The notes beneath the pieces were generated by a model. The model saw only the letters and a program-made list of their open reading frames with translations, was not told the DNA's origin and did no database searches. Position numbers and translations under genes: made by a program. DNA of 64,000 bases, taken from Maribacter hydrothermalis (GTDB lineage: Bacteria; Bacteroidota; Bacteroidia; Flavobacteriales; Flavobacteriaceae). Below are positions 1 to 9,300 of this stretch, one piece after another. Each line of letters opens with the position of its first letter. Position 1 is the stretch's first letter. Location: positions 2,418,001 through 2,482,000 of the forward strand of contig NZ_CP018760.1 in assembly GCF_001913155.1 (NCBI RefSeq), read 5' to 3'.

Positions 1-186
1 ACCTTTTTCCAAAGCGGTTATACTCGCAGCATTCTCGGAATGCGCAACACCAAGATCGTCCGCGTGTAATATCAACAACTTGGTATCGGCCGAATAACCT
101 AAACGTTCGGCCACGGTTTTATTTTGGGCGTTTGCACCAAAATAGAATGCTAAAAGTATACATGTTACAACCCGGAATGCCCTCAT
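1..186 (-). CDS. ChbG/YdjC-type polysaccharide deacetylase, N-terminal fragment
   Basis: This is the first 62 codons of a minus-strand gene that runs off the left edge. It starts with a signal peptide (MRAFRVVTCILLAFYFGANA, then QN). The mature part has AERLGYSADTKLLILHADDL followed by GVAHSEN. The HADDLG motif is the metal-binding signature of ChbG/YdjC/HpnK carbohydrate deacetylases, which remove acetyl groups from amino sugars or similar substrates; here the enzyme would be exported. It is divergent from the PD40/DUF1080 gene, so the two may share a regulatory region. The C-terminal catalytic residues lie outside the window, so function is inferred from the N-terminal motif only. Confidence 0.8.
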   Translation of the reverse strand, partial: MRAFRVVTCILLAFYFGANAQNKTVAERLGYSADTKLLILHADDLGVAHSENAASITALEKG

Positions 187-327
187 AAGCTAAAAATTAA
201 TAAGGTTTAAGCGATAGTCTAAATATACACAAAATATAAGGCTAATGTTTAATTGCAAAACCAAGATAATTTCGTTTTTAATTTTAGCAACTTCCTTTTT
301 TTGTATCTTTTTCCTAAAATAAAAATT

Positions 328-1920
328 ATGATAAGATATATTTCGGTGGCCCTATTGTTCTTGTTAACTCTAAATTCAAATGCCCAGAAAGCTGAAGTGC
401 GTTCTACTTTACAAACCTATGAGATCGAGACTGGTAAACGACAAACGATTTTGCAGGAAAATGCCCACTTTGAGGCACCAAATTGGGCTATTGATGGCGA
501 TTACTTTATCATCAACCAAAATGGCGGCCTATTCAGGATTTCAATGGATGGAAAAAAGGATAAAATAGATACTGGTTCCGCCACACGATGTAATAACGAC
601 CATGTGATTTCACCGGATGGTAAAACGCTTGCATTAAGCAATAACTTGGAAGGTGGAAACGAAGGCTGGCTGACTTCCTGTATTTTTACGATGCCAATTG
701 AAGGAGGTGAACCTGTTCGGGTAACCAAAAATGTACCTTCTTTTCTACATGGGTGGTCTCCCGACGGAAAAATGGTTACATACACTGCATTTAGAAACGA
801 CCAATTTGATATTTACACAATTCCGATAGCGGGTGGAGAAGAAATACAACTGACCAATAGTAAAGGCCTTTCCGATGGCCCGGAATATTCTGTCGATGGC
901 GAACATATATATTACAATGCTATGGATTCTGGCAAAATGGAAATATGGCGAATGAATGCCGATGGCAGTGAAGGGGAACAGTTAACAGATGATTCCTATT
1001 CCAATTGGTTTCCACATATTTCTCCTGATGGAAAATATTTCGTGTTTATATCCTATTTACAAGATCAAGGTAGTGCCCACCCCGCTATGAAACAGGTGGC
1101 CTTGCGTCTGTTCAATATAAATTCTAAGGAAATAAGAACACTTTATACGTTTACGGGCGGACAAGGAAGTTTGAACGTACCCTCATGGTCGCCCGACGGA
1201 AAACAGTTTGCGTTTGTAACCTATGAATATATTGACAAGCCACAGCAATTATTGACCGAGTTGGATACTACATTGATCAATGAATTATCGGATTTGGAAA
1301 AGAACTATAATTGGCAATTACTGTTCGACGGAAATTCTACCGAAGGATGGCATGGCTTTAATACCGATTCGGCTCTGGATTCCTGGGGAATTACCAATGG
1401 CGCATTGGAAATGTTGACCGACAAAGGAACACCTATTGGGCTCTCATCGGACAAGGAATACGAAAATTTTGCGCTTAGCCTGGAATTTAAAGTCAGCAAG
1501 GGGGCCAATAGTGGCATACTTTTTCAAGTTGCAGAAACCGATGATTATGAGTTTGCATACGAAACGGGCAGCGAGTATCAGGTCATTGACCACGAAGGAT
1601 GGGAAAGAGGCCCTTTGGAGGACTGGCAGTTCTGTGGGGCCAACTATGCCATGTATCCACCACTGGTAAAAGCCCACAACCCCGCCGGGGAATGGAACCA
1701 TGCGGTTTTAGTAGTCGATGGAAACAAAGTGACGCAAATTTTAAACGGCCAAGTGGTCGTGGAATATGAAAAATATTCAGATGAATGGAATAAATTAAAG
1801 AATAGCGGAAAATGGGCCGATTTTCCCGATTACGGAAAATACGACAAAGGTCATATTGTTTTTCAACATTTTGGGGACAATGTCTTCTATAGGAATATAA
1901 AAATTAAGGAGTTAAAATAA
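328..1920 (+). CDS. Secreted TolB-like (PD40) propeller fused to DUF1080 (3-keto-glycoside hydrolase-type) domain
   Basis: A 530-residue exported protein. I chose the ATG at 328 because it opens a clean signal peptide (MIRYISVALLFLLTLNSNAQ); an upstream TTG at 253 only adds an A/T-rich leader. Residues about 30-315 carry WD40/PD40-like repeats with SPDGK, SVDGE and SPDGK signatures, as in TolB propellers. Residues about 320-530 are a DUF1080 (PF06439) lectin-like sandwich, beginning near WQLLFDGNSTEGWHGF and ending FQHFGDNVFYRNIKIKEL. DUF1080 proteins have been linked to cleavage of 3-keto-glycosides made by Gfo/Idh/MocA dehydrogenases, and such a gene follows 16 bp downstream. The propeller fusion is a substrate-platform guess. 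Its substrate cannot be told from the sequence. Confidence 0.85.
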   Translation: MIRYISVALLFLLTLNSNAQKAEVRSTLQTYEIETGKRQTILQENAHFEAPNWAIDGDYFIINQNGGLFRISMDGKKDKIDTGSATRCNNDHVISPDGKTLALSNNLEGGNEGWLTSCIFTMPIEGGEPVRVTKNVPSFLHGWSPDGKMVTYTAFRNDQFDIYTIPIAGGEEIQLTNSKGLSDGPEYSVDGEHIYYNAMDSGKMEIWRMNADGSEGEQLTDDSYSNWFPHISPDGKYFVFISYLQDQGSAHPAMKQVALRLFNINSKEIRTLYTFTGGQGSLNVPSWSPDGKQFAFVTYEYIDKPQQLLTELDTTLINELSDLEKNYNWQLLFDGNSTEGWHGFNTDSALDSWGITNGALEMLTDKGTPIGLSSDKEYENFALSLEFKVSKGANSGILFQVAETDDYEFAYETGSEYQVIDHEGWERGPLEDWQFCGANYAMYPPLVKAHNPAGEWNHAVLVVDGNKVTQILNGQVVVEYEKYSDEWNKLKNSGKWADFPDYGKYDKGHIVFQHFGDNVFYRNIKIKELK

Positions 1921-1936
1921 TAGAAAAAGCACATTT

Positions 1937-3430
1937 ATGAAAACCGACCAGAACTCACGTAGAAAATTTATAAAGAATTCTGTTACCGCAAGTGCAGGTA
2001 TTACCATCGTACCCAGCTTTACCGTCAGCGGTCTGGGCCACAAGGCGCCAAGCGATAAGTTAAATATCGTAGGCATCGGTGTAGGTGGTAAGGGGCTTCA
2101 GAACCTCACGGCAATGAACACCGAAAATATCATCGGTCTGTGCGATATCGACTGGAATTTTAGCAAAGAGTGCTTTGATACTTTCCCCGATGCAAAGAAA
2201 TATTATGATTGGCGTAAGATGTTCGATGAAATGGGTAAAGATTTTGATGCTGTAATGGTAGCTACGGCCGACCATACGCATGCAGCTATTGCGGCCACGG
2301 CAATGACATTGAACAAGCATGTGTTCTGTCAAAAACCTTTAACGCACAGTATATACGAATCTCGATTGTTGACCAAATTGTCGGAGCAATACCCTGTAGC
2401 CACGCAGATGGGTAATCAAGGAAATTCAGGCGACGGAGTTCGACAGCTATGCGAATGGATTTGGAACGGGGAGATCGGCGAAGTGAAAGAGACCCATGCT
2501 TGGACAGATCGACCAATATGGCCGCAAGGCCTAGAAAGGCCAAAAGAAAAAATGGAAATACCCAAAAATTTTGATTGGGACTTGTTCATTGGACCTGCCC
2601 CGATGCGACCCTATCATGAACTGTATACCCCTTGGAATTGGCGCGGATTTTGGGATTTCGGTACCGGTGCTTTCGGTGATATGGCCTGCCATATTATGGA
2701 CCCCATTTATCGCGCTTTGCATTTGAAATACCCAAATGCGATTTCTGGAAGTTCTACATCAGCAAATACCGAAAGTGCTCCGCAGGCTGAAAAAGTTTTA
2801 TTTCAATTCCCCGCTAGAGAAAATATGGAGAAATTGAATTTACCAGCAGTAGACATGCATTGGTACGACGGTGGTTTCTTACCTGACAGGCCGGGTATTA
2901 TTGAAGACGGTATGCCTTTTATGAACGATGGTCTCGGAGGCTGTATTTTTGTGGGAAGCAAAGATACTTTGATCTGCGGCGGCGGAGGTTTCAATCCGAG
3001 ATTGCTTTCTGGTAGGGTTCCCAATGTTCCGGAAACTTTAAGAAGAGTACCCAATTCCGTTGACTATAGCGATGGGCCACACGAACAAGATTGGATTAGG
3101 GCTTGTAAAGAATCACCGGAAAATAGAATCAAAGGGTCTGCTCATTTCGGATATTCGGGACCATTCAATGAAATGGTATTGTTAGGAGTACTGGCCATTC
3201 GTTTAAAAGGATTGAATAAAATATTGAATTGGGACGGTGAGCAAATGAAATTTACCAACATCGCTGATAACGAAACCATGAAAGTGGTAAAAACCTTTGG
3301 CTTTGAAATGGTAGATAGCAAACCTACATGGAATGTGGAAACCGTTGACCTCAATGCTCTTGAGTCAGCTACAGAATACATCAAGCATACCTACCAAAAT
3401 GGCTGGAGTTTGCCTGATATGCCATCCTAG
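1937..3430 (+). CDS. Secreted Gfo/Idh/MocA-family oxidoreductase
   Basis: A 497-residue NAD(P)-dependent sugar oxidoreductase with a Tat-type leader (SRRKFIKNSVTASAG). The Rossmann fold starts at LNIVGIGVGGKG; the dinucleotide acid region is NIIGLCDID. The catalytic-lysine motif reads HVFCQKPLTHS, with Q in place of the usual E of EKP, a variant I know from secreted members of this family. The C-terminal domain has the usual GTGAFGDMACHIMDP segment. It lies 16 bp after the DUF1080 gene and 37 bp before the isomerase, so the three are probably one operon. In 3-keto-sugar pathways such enzymes oxidise the C3 hydroxyl of a glycoside. Sampled lines of this gene look clearly richer in G+C than most of the window. 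Confidence 0.88.
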   Translation: MKTDQNSRRKFIKNSVTASAGITIVPSFTVSGLGHKAPSDKLNIVGIGVGGKGLQNLTAMNTENIIGLCDIDWNFSKECFDTFPDAKKYYDWRKMFDEMGKDFDAVMVATADHTHAAIAATAMTLNKHVFCQKPLTHSIYESRLLTKLSEQYPVATQMGNQGNSGDGVRQLCEWIWNGEIGEVKETHAWTDRPIWPQGLERPKEKMEIPKNFDWDLFIGPAPMRPYHELYTPWNWRGFWDFGTGAFGDMACHIMDPIYRALHLKYPNAISGSSTSANTESAPQAEKVLFQFPARENMEKLNLPAVDMHWYDGGFLPDRPGIIEDGMPFMNDGLGGCIFVGSKDTLICGGGGFNPRLLSGRVPNVPETLRRVPNSVDYSDGPHEQDWIRACKESPENRIKGSAHFGYSGPFNEMVLLGVLAIRLKGLNKILNWDGEQMKFTNIADNETMKVVKTFGFEMVDSKPTWNVETVDLNALESATEYIKHTYQNGWSLPDMPS

Positions 3431-3467
3431 GTTTTAGCTATATTCCAAATTATTAAAATAGAATAAA

Positions 3468-4334
3468 ATGAAAAGAAGACAGTTTATATCAAAAGGAACA
3501 GCGGGAATGGCCTCTTTGGGGATTATGACGGCAGTGCCCAACAACTTGTTTGCCATAACCAACAGCAAACTTGTAAATATACCCATTGGTTTTCAGACCT
3601 ATGTGCTAAGAGAAGAAATCGGCAAGGACTTTACAGGAACCTTGAATAAAATGGCCAAATTAGGTTATGAATATGTTGAAATGTGTTCACCCAAAGGCTA
3701 TATGGGGTCTTTTGAGCCATTGACTAAATATTCAGGGGTAGAATTAAAACAAATGATTGACGATACTGGAATGAAATGTAATAGTTCGCATTTTCAGTTC
3801 AGCGAGTTAAAGGAAAATCTTGATGATCGTATCGATTTCGCGCAACAATTAGGATTAGAACACATGGTTTTGGCCTTTGGACTAAATGCAGCCACCCTAG
3901 ACGAACTCAAGAAAAATTGCGCTGATTTAAACGCAATCGGAGAAAAAGTAAAAGATGCTGGTATGATTACCGGATTCCACAATCATGCCATTGAGTTCGA
4001 ACATAAGTTTCATGATAAATTAGTGTATGATATTCTAATGGAAGAGCTTGACCCTGAACTAGTAAAAATGCAATATCAAACGGAAGTGATCAAAATGGGT
4101 GTAAAAGGTTCGGAAATTTTTAACAAATATCCTGGTCGCTTCATTTCCGCACACCTACAGGATTATTCCAAAACCGATAAAACAAAGGAAATTGCCATAG
4201 GTCAAGGCATATCAGATTGGAAGGATTTCTTTGCCTCCGCCAAAAAAGGAGGTGTTGAAGTAGTCTATGTGGAGATGGATACTAATCCTCCAAATCATTT
4301 TGAGGATAGTATTACGTTTCTAGAAAATCTTTAG
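3468..4334 (+). CDS. Secreted sugar phosphate isomerase/epimerase-like TIM-barrel protein
   Basis: A 288-residue member of the xylose isomerase-like TIM-barrel superfamily (AP_endonuc_2, PF01261). The leader is Tat-like (KRRQFISKGTAGMASLG). Metal-site strands are visible as YEYVEMCSP, TGFHNHAIEF and VYVEMDTNPP, giving the expected Glu/His/Glu ligands. Third gene of the DUF1080/Gfo-Idh-MocA operon. In the Bacteroides BT2156-BT2160 cluster a protein of this family sits beside a DUF1080 protein and two Gfo/Idh/MocA enzymes, so a role in isomerising or cleaving an oxidised sugar is plausible. Substrate unknown. Confidence 0.85.
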   Translation: MKRRQFISKGTAGMASLGIMTAVPNNLFAITNSKLVNIPIGFQTYVLREEIGKDFTGTLNKMAKLGYEYVEMCSPKGYMGSFEPLTKYSGVELKQMIDDTGMKCNSSHFQFSELKENLDDRIDFAQQLGLEHMVLAFGLNAATLDELKKNCADLNAIGEKVKDAGMITGFHNHAIEFEHKFHDKLVYDILMEELDPELVKMQYQTEVIKMGVKGSEIFNKYPGRFISAHLQDYSKTDKTKEIAIGQGISDWKDFFASAKKGGVEVVYVEMDTNPPNHFEDSITFLENL

Positions 4335-4591
4335 CGCAATGGACTTAGGTGTAAACCACTGTAGTAGATATGATATTAGAAATTTTATATTTTAGGGACG
4401 CAAAAAACCATTGCTTTTGGTTGCTTCTCAAAATAAACTATTTTGGAAATTGAAATACCGCGCTAAGAAAAACATAAAACTAACGTCGAAAACCTTATAC
4501 TTAAAAACTCAGTAAAGTTTATAAATCCGTCCCTGAACCTATTGAACTATTTAGGGTCAATCACAAAAATTGTGTATGTGTTAAATTGCTT
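4335..4591. other. Non-coding gap between the sugar operon and tRNA-Asp
   Basis: No convincing ORF, RNA gene or repeat is visible. The stretch is A/T-rich and separates the G+C-richer sugar cluster from the tRNA. If the cluster was acquired by integration at the tRNA 3' end, a junction would be expected here or just to the right. I see no direct repeat of the tRNA 3' end within it. Confidence 0.5.
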
Positions 4592-4624
4592 CTAAAATAA
4601 AAAAGCCCTCACTGATGTGAGGGC
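4592..4624 (-). terminator. Intrinsic terminator after tRNA-Asp
   Basis: A perfect 8-bp stem (GCCCTCAC at 4605-4612, GTGAGGGC at 4617-4624) with a TGAT loop. On the minus strand it is followed by a T-rich tract (complement of 4592-4604). It lies 13 nt past the 3' end of the tRNA. Confidence 0.8.
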
Positions 4625-4637
4625 TTGGTTTTACTTG

Positions 4638-4711
4638 CGGTCTGGACGGGACTCGAACCCGCGACCCCCTGCGTGACAGGCAGGTATTCTAACCAACTGA
4701 ACTACCAGACC
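4638..4711 (-). tRNA. tRNA-Asp (GTC)
   Basis: A 74-nt cloverleaf on the minus strand. The acceptor arms GGTCTGG (4711-4705) and CCAGACC (4645-4639) pair fully and the discriminator base is G. The anticodon arm is CCTGC-CTGTCAC-GCAGG, with anticodon GTC at 4677-4675. The T arm is GCGGG-TTCGAGT-CCCGT. CCA is not encoded, so it must be added after transcription. It has its own promoter and terminator. Confidence 0.97.
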
Positions 4712-4728
4712 GTGGCGTTTAGCGAGTG

Positions 4729-4759
4729 CAAATATATGTTGTTTATTGAATTGCACAAA
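4729..4759 (-). promoter_or_regulatory. Bacteroidota-type promoter of tRNA-Asp
   Basis: On the minus strand TTTG (4759-4756), a 19-nt spacer and TATATTTG (4736-4729) match the Bacteroidota sigma-A consensus TTTG-N17-19-TAnnTTTG. Transcription would start close to 4722, about 10 nt before the tRNA. The tRNA therefore does not need read-through from the DUF58 gene. Confidence 0.78.
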
Positions 4760-4783
4760 CATTTTTTTTACTTTTTTTTCAGT

Positions 4784-5713
4784 CTAGAGAAATTTATTAC
4801 GTTCTACAAGAAAAGTATTGAGTACTGTGGAAAAATCTTGCTGAATATCTATGTCCACATATTTGATTTTATACTGAGCACATTTCATTTTTATGTCAGA
4901 TAAATATGCGGTAATTCGTTCATTGTAAGCTTCTTTTATATTGTCTGCATATACATCTAAATGTTCACCTGTTTCTAAATCGATAAATCTTTTAGGTGTA
5001 TTTTCAAAATTGAAGAATAATTCGCGCTGTTTGTCCATGGGGTGAAATAGTACCACATCATGCTTGTTATATTTTAAATGACGTAATGCTTCAAACAATT
5101 CATCATCATTTTTTTCGGTCTGAAACATATCTGTGAACAAAAAAATGAGACTTCGGCGTTTAATTTTTTCTGCAATTTGATGTAAATAGGAATACGTTTT
5201 GGTTTCTTTTGGCGGATTTTTTGCCATGCCAACTTCGCTTAATTGTGCCAATAGCATTTGAAAATGGCGTTCACTTCCTTTTTCGGACGCATAATAATTA
5301 TAGGCGTCAGAATAAATACTTAGCCCAACGGCATCACGTTGTCTTTTAAGTAGGTTCATTAATGCAGCAATTGCCAAGACACTAAAACCTATTTTGTTTA
5401 ATGAATGGATGCTTAAATTGTCTACCTTGGGATAGTACATAGAGGCAGAATTATCTAGTATCATATGACACCTTAAATTGGTTTCTTCCTCGTAACGCTT
5501 TGTGTAGAGTTTATCAGTTTTTGCAAAAAGCTTCCAATCTATATGCTTGGTGCTTTCTCCAATGTTGTAAATTTTATGCTCAGCAAATTCTGCCGAAAAT
5601 CCATGAAAGGGACTTCGGTGTATTCCACTAATGAAACCTTCTACTACTTGGTTTGCAAGGAGTTCTAGATTTGAAAATAAGGATGATTTGTTTAATTCTG
5701 ATTGTAAATTCAC
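4784..5713 (-). CDS. DUF58 domain-containing protein
   Basis: A 309-residue cytoplasmic protein of the DUF58 (PF01882) family, with a von Willebrand A-like fold. The family signature is seen in the N-terminal part as RYEEETNLRCHMILDNSASM, where DNSASM is a MIDAS-like DxSxS metal site. No signal peptide or membrane segment is visible. Members usually sit beside MoxR ATPases and BatA-type proteins and are thought to take part in envelope-related chaperone systems; here no moxR gene is adjacent and the neighbours are trxA and dnaE. A terminator separates it from trxA, so it is probably transcribed alone. Confidence 0.85.
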   Translation of the reverse strand: MNLQSELNKSSLFSNLELLANQVVEGFISGIHRSPFHGFSAEFAEHKIYNIGESTKHIDWKLFAKTDKLYTKRYEEETNLRCHMILDNSASMYYPKVDNLSIHSLNKIGFSVLAIAALMNLLKRQRDAVGLSIYSDAYNYYASEKGSERHFQMLLAQLSEVGMAKNPPKETKTYSYLHQIAEKIKRRSLIFLFTDMFQTEKNDDELFEALRHLKYNKHDVVLFHPMDKQRELFFNFENTPKRFIDLETGEHLDVYADNIKEAYNERITAYLSDIKMKCAQYKIKYVDIDIQQDFSTVLNTFLVERNKFL

Positions 5714-5774
5714 AATTCTAAAGATACTAAAGACCGTTTAACTTTTAGGATAAGGTGAATTAAAATTGTCCCAA

Positions 5775-5810
5775 ATTAAAAAATCCTGCTTTTAGCAGGA
5801 TTTTTTAATT
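5775..5810 (-). terminator. Intrinsic terminator downstream of trxA
   Basis: A strong hairpin (AAATCCTGCT at 5781-5790, AGCAGGATTT at 5794-5803, three-base loop) with A and T tracts on both sides. It ends trxA on the minus strand. Its symmetry would let it work in both directions. Confidence 0.8.
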
Positions 5811-5841
5811 TTTATATAACCTTTTTTGGGTTAGGGAGCTT

Positions 5842-6159
5842 CTACAAAGCCGCATCAATTGCGTCGGTGTAAACTTTTTTAGGAGATACTCCTACTTGTC
5901 TACTTACAATTTCACCACCTTTAAATACCAATACGGTAGGTATATTACGTACCCCATATTTAGCAGCGAATTCTTGGTTCGCATCTACATCAACTTTTCC
6001 TACAACAGCTTTACCTTCATATTCCGTACTAACTTCGTCAATGATAGGACCTACCATTCTACAAGGACCACACCATGCTGCCCAAAAATCTACCACTACT
6101 GGTTTATCGCTTTTTAAAACTACCTCGTCAAAAGTAGCATCTGTTATTTCTAATGCCAT
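5842..6159 (-). CDS. trxA: Thioredoxin
   Basis: A 105-residue cytoplasmic thioredoxin, the usual length for TrxA. The redox-active site is WCGPC at residues 29-33 and the cis-proline loop reads NIPT. Conserved lead-in DFWAAWCGPCRM and the FKGGE strand fit the housekeeping form that donates electrons to ribonucleotide reductase and other disulfide substrates. There is no signal peptide. It lies between dnaE and a DUF58 gene on the same strand but has its own likely promoter and terminator. Confidence 0.96.
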   Translation of the reverse strand: MALEITDATFDEVVLKSDKPVVVDFWAAWCGPCRMVGPIIDEVSTEYEGKAVVGKVDVDANQEFAAKYGVRNIPTVLVFKGGEIVSRQVGVSPKKVYTDAIDAAL

Positions 6160-6182
6160 CTTATTTACTTTTATTGATTATG

Positions 6183-6190
6183 CAAATTTA
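6183..6190 (-). promoter_or_regulatory. Candidate -7 box of trxA
   Basis: TAAATTTG on the minus strand fits the TAnnTTTG element. A start near 6176 would leave a leader of about 17 nt. No clear -33 TTTG lies 17-19 nt upstream, so the call rests on one element. Confidence 0.4.
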
Positions 6191-6358
6191 GTCAATTATT
6201 CTACTGATTCCTTACGTGCTAACAATTCATTTTAACTATTAAGGTATCAGGCTAATTTATCAATTTATATAGCTCTTTTCTCACTTTGTACTGCTAAATA
6301 AAAGTTATAATTTTCATTACTATTGAGTGATATCCCTATTTCAATTTTTAAACCAAAT

Positions 6359-9300
6359 TTAATTCAGCTTAAAATGAACGTCTTGTTTCTCTAAAAGTTG
6401 TAATAATTCACTTGAGATTTGCACTTTTTGTCGTCTGCTATTTAAATTCACCTTTATTTTTTCCTGCATTTCATATACAATAAATTGAATAGTATGGTCG
6501 CCTTTATGGTTGATAAATGTATCTTTTAATCTACGTACATTTTCTTCCTTTAGTTCGGCAATATCTAATTTTATAGTCAATTTACGTGCATAGGTTTCCA
6601 TGACTTCTTGAAGTAGCATAAAGCTATTAAATTGCATTCTCGGATCTCCTTTTTTGCCAGTGTCTTTATTAATCCAACCATCACGAACAAAAAGCTTTAC
6701 GTAGGCAAAAGAATTGATCATTAAAAAGTGTCTAAATTTTAGATATTCTTCACCAAAAATTCTAAACTCGAACGAGTCGGTGTAGTCTTCCATGGTAAAG
6801 GCCGCCCATCCTTTTCCGTTTTTAGAAACTCTATGCTGTACATCTGTAATAACCCCAGCAAAGGTAAGCTCCCTGTTTACATAAGTGGGTAGATCGCTTA
6901 CACATGCAATATTTGCATTGCAAAAGGCTTTTATTTCTGTTTTAAAATCATCTAACGGATGACCAGATATGTAAATACCAACGACTTCTTTTTCTCTACG
7001 TAGTTTTTCCATTGTTCCCCATTCTTCGCAAGGTGGTACAATGGGTTCAGGAATTTGCACTTCACTGGCATCGCCAAATAAACTTACCTGTGCCGAGTTT
7101 TCGTTTTCTTGAAATTTTGCTCCGTACTTAATTACTTTTTCCAAAAAGGTAATTCCGTCTCCCTCATCATGAAAATATTGTGCCCTATGCGTTGTGCCAA
7201 AAGAATCGAATCCACCTGCTACTGCTAAATTCTCAAATGCTTTTTTATTGGCAGCACGAAGATCTATACGTTTAGATAAATCGAAAACGGATTTAAAGGC
7301 ACCTTCTTCTTTTCTGTTTTCTACAATAGTTTCCACTGCTCCGCGACCAACACCTTTTACAGCACCCATTCCAAAACGTACCGCTCCAGCATCGTTTACG
7401 GCAAATTTGTAGTACGATTCGTTGACATCTGGCCCTAACACATCTAAGCCCATACGCTTACATTCCTCCATGAAGAACGTAACCTGTTTAATGTCGTTCA
7501 TGTTATTACTTAAAACCGCTGCCATATATTCTGCTGGGTAGTGGGCTTTGCAATAAGCGGTTTGGTAGGCAATCCAAGCGTAGCAAGTAGAATGCGATTT
7601 GTTAAAGGCGTAGGCTGCAAATGCCTCCCAATCTTTCCAAATTTTTTCTAACTTATCTACAGCATGTCCTTTTGACGAAGCTTGCTCAATGAACTTTGGC
7701 TTCATTTTATCTAGTACATACTTTTGTTTTTTTCCCATGGCCTTACGCAATACATCGGCTTCACCTTTGGTAAAGTCTGCCAGCTTTTGTGAAAGGAGCA
7801 TCACTTGCTCTTGGTATACTGTAATACCATAGGTTTCTGCTAGGTATTCCTCACAGGCATCAAGGTCATATATAATTTCCTCGGTACCGTGTTTACGGGC
7901 TATGAAACTTGGTATATACTCCATAGGACCAGGGCGGTACAAAGCGTTCATGGCAATTAAATCTGCAAAAACGGTAGGTTTTAACGAACGCATATGTTTC
8001 TGCATTCCAGGAGATTCGTATTGAAATACACCAACGGTTTCCCCTCTTTGGAAGAGTTCGTATGTTTTTTCATCATCCAGCGGGAAATTTTCTGGGTCTA
8101 GTTGAATGCCATGTTTTGCTTTTACAATTTTAACCGTGTCCTTAATTAAGGTCAGTGTTTTTAACCCCAGGAAATCCATCTTCAACAATCCGGCATCTTC
8201 TACGACCGAGTTATCGAACTGCGTACAGTACATTTCCGAATCTTTCGCTAGCGCTACGGGAACGAACTTTGTAATGTCATCTGGAGTAATAATTACCCCA
8301 CAGGCATGAATACCGGTATTACGAACAGAGCCTTCTAAAATATACGCTTGGTTTAAGGTCTCAGATTCTAGTCCGTCACCTTCAGAAATATTTAAAAGCT
8401 CATTTATTTTCTCTAATTCTTCGCTATTGAACTTGTCTTTTAAAACTTTTTCATCGACCCCAATAATCTTTTTTAGCTTAGACATGTTGGGAATCAATTT
8501 TGCCATACGGTCTGCATCTCCTAATGGTAAATCTAGCGCTCTTGCTGTATCACGAATGGATGATTTGGCGGCCATTGTACCGTAAGTGATAATCTGTGCC
8601 ACCTGGTTAGAACCGTATTTTTCAATTACATAGTCCATAACACGGCTACGCCCCTCATCATCAAAATCAATATCAATATCGGGCATACTTACACGATCCG
8701 GATTTAAGAAACGCTCAAAAAGTAGGTCGTACTTAATAGGGTCTAAATTCGTAATCCATAAACAATACGCAACGGCAGATCCTGCAGCGGACCCACGACC
8801 AGGACCTACGGATACATCCATGTTACGGGCTGCTCTAATAAAATCTTCCACGATTAAGAAATAACCAGGATATCCGGTTTTCTCTATTACTTGCAGCTCA
8901 AAATCTAAGCGCTCATCAATTGCCGGTGTAATTTTACCATATCTTTTTTTGGCACCTTCATAGGTAATGTGACGTAGAAATTTATTCTCACCGCGCTTAC
9001 CACCGTCCAATTTATCTTCTTCAAATTGAAATTCTTCTGGAATATCAAAAGCGGGTAATAGTACATCACGTGCCAATGTAAAGGTTTCCACTTTATCTAC
9101 TATTTCTTGAATGTTGATGATGGCTTCAGGAATATCCTTAAAAAGCTCTTTCATTTCATCAGATGACTTAAAATAGTATTCTTGATTTGGCAGTCCGTAT
9201 CGATACCCACGACCACGCCCTATTGGTGTAGCTTGTTTTTCTCCGTCTTTTACACATAAAAGAATATCATGTGCATGTGCATTCTTTTTCTCTGCGTAAT

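Noticed and set aside
4638..5713. Co-transcription of tRNA-Asp with the DUF58 gene
   Set aside because: A near-perfect promoter at 4729-4759 directly precedes the tRNA; read-through is not needed to explain its expression.
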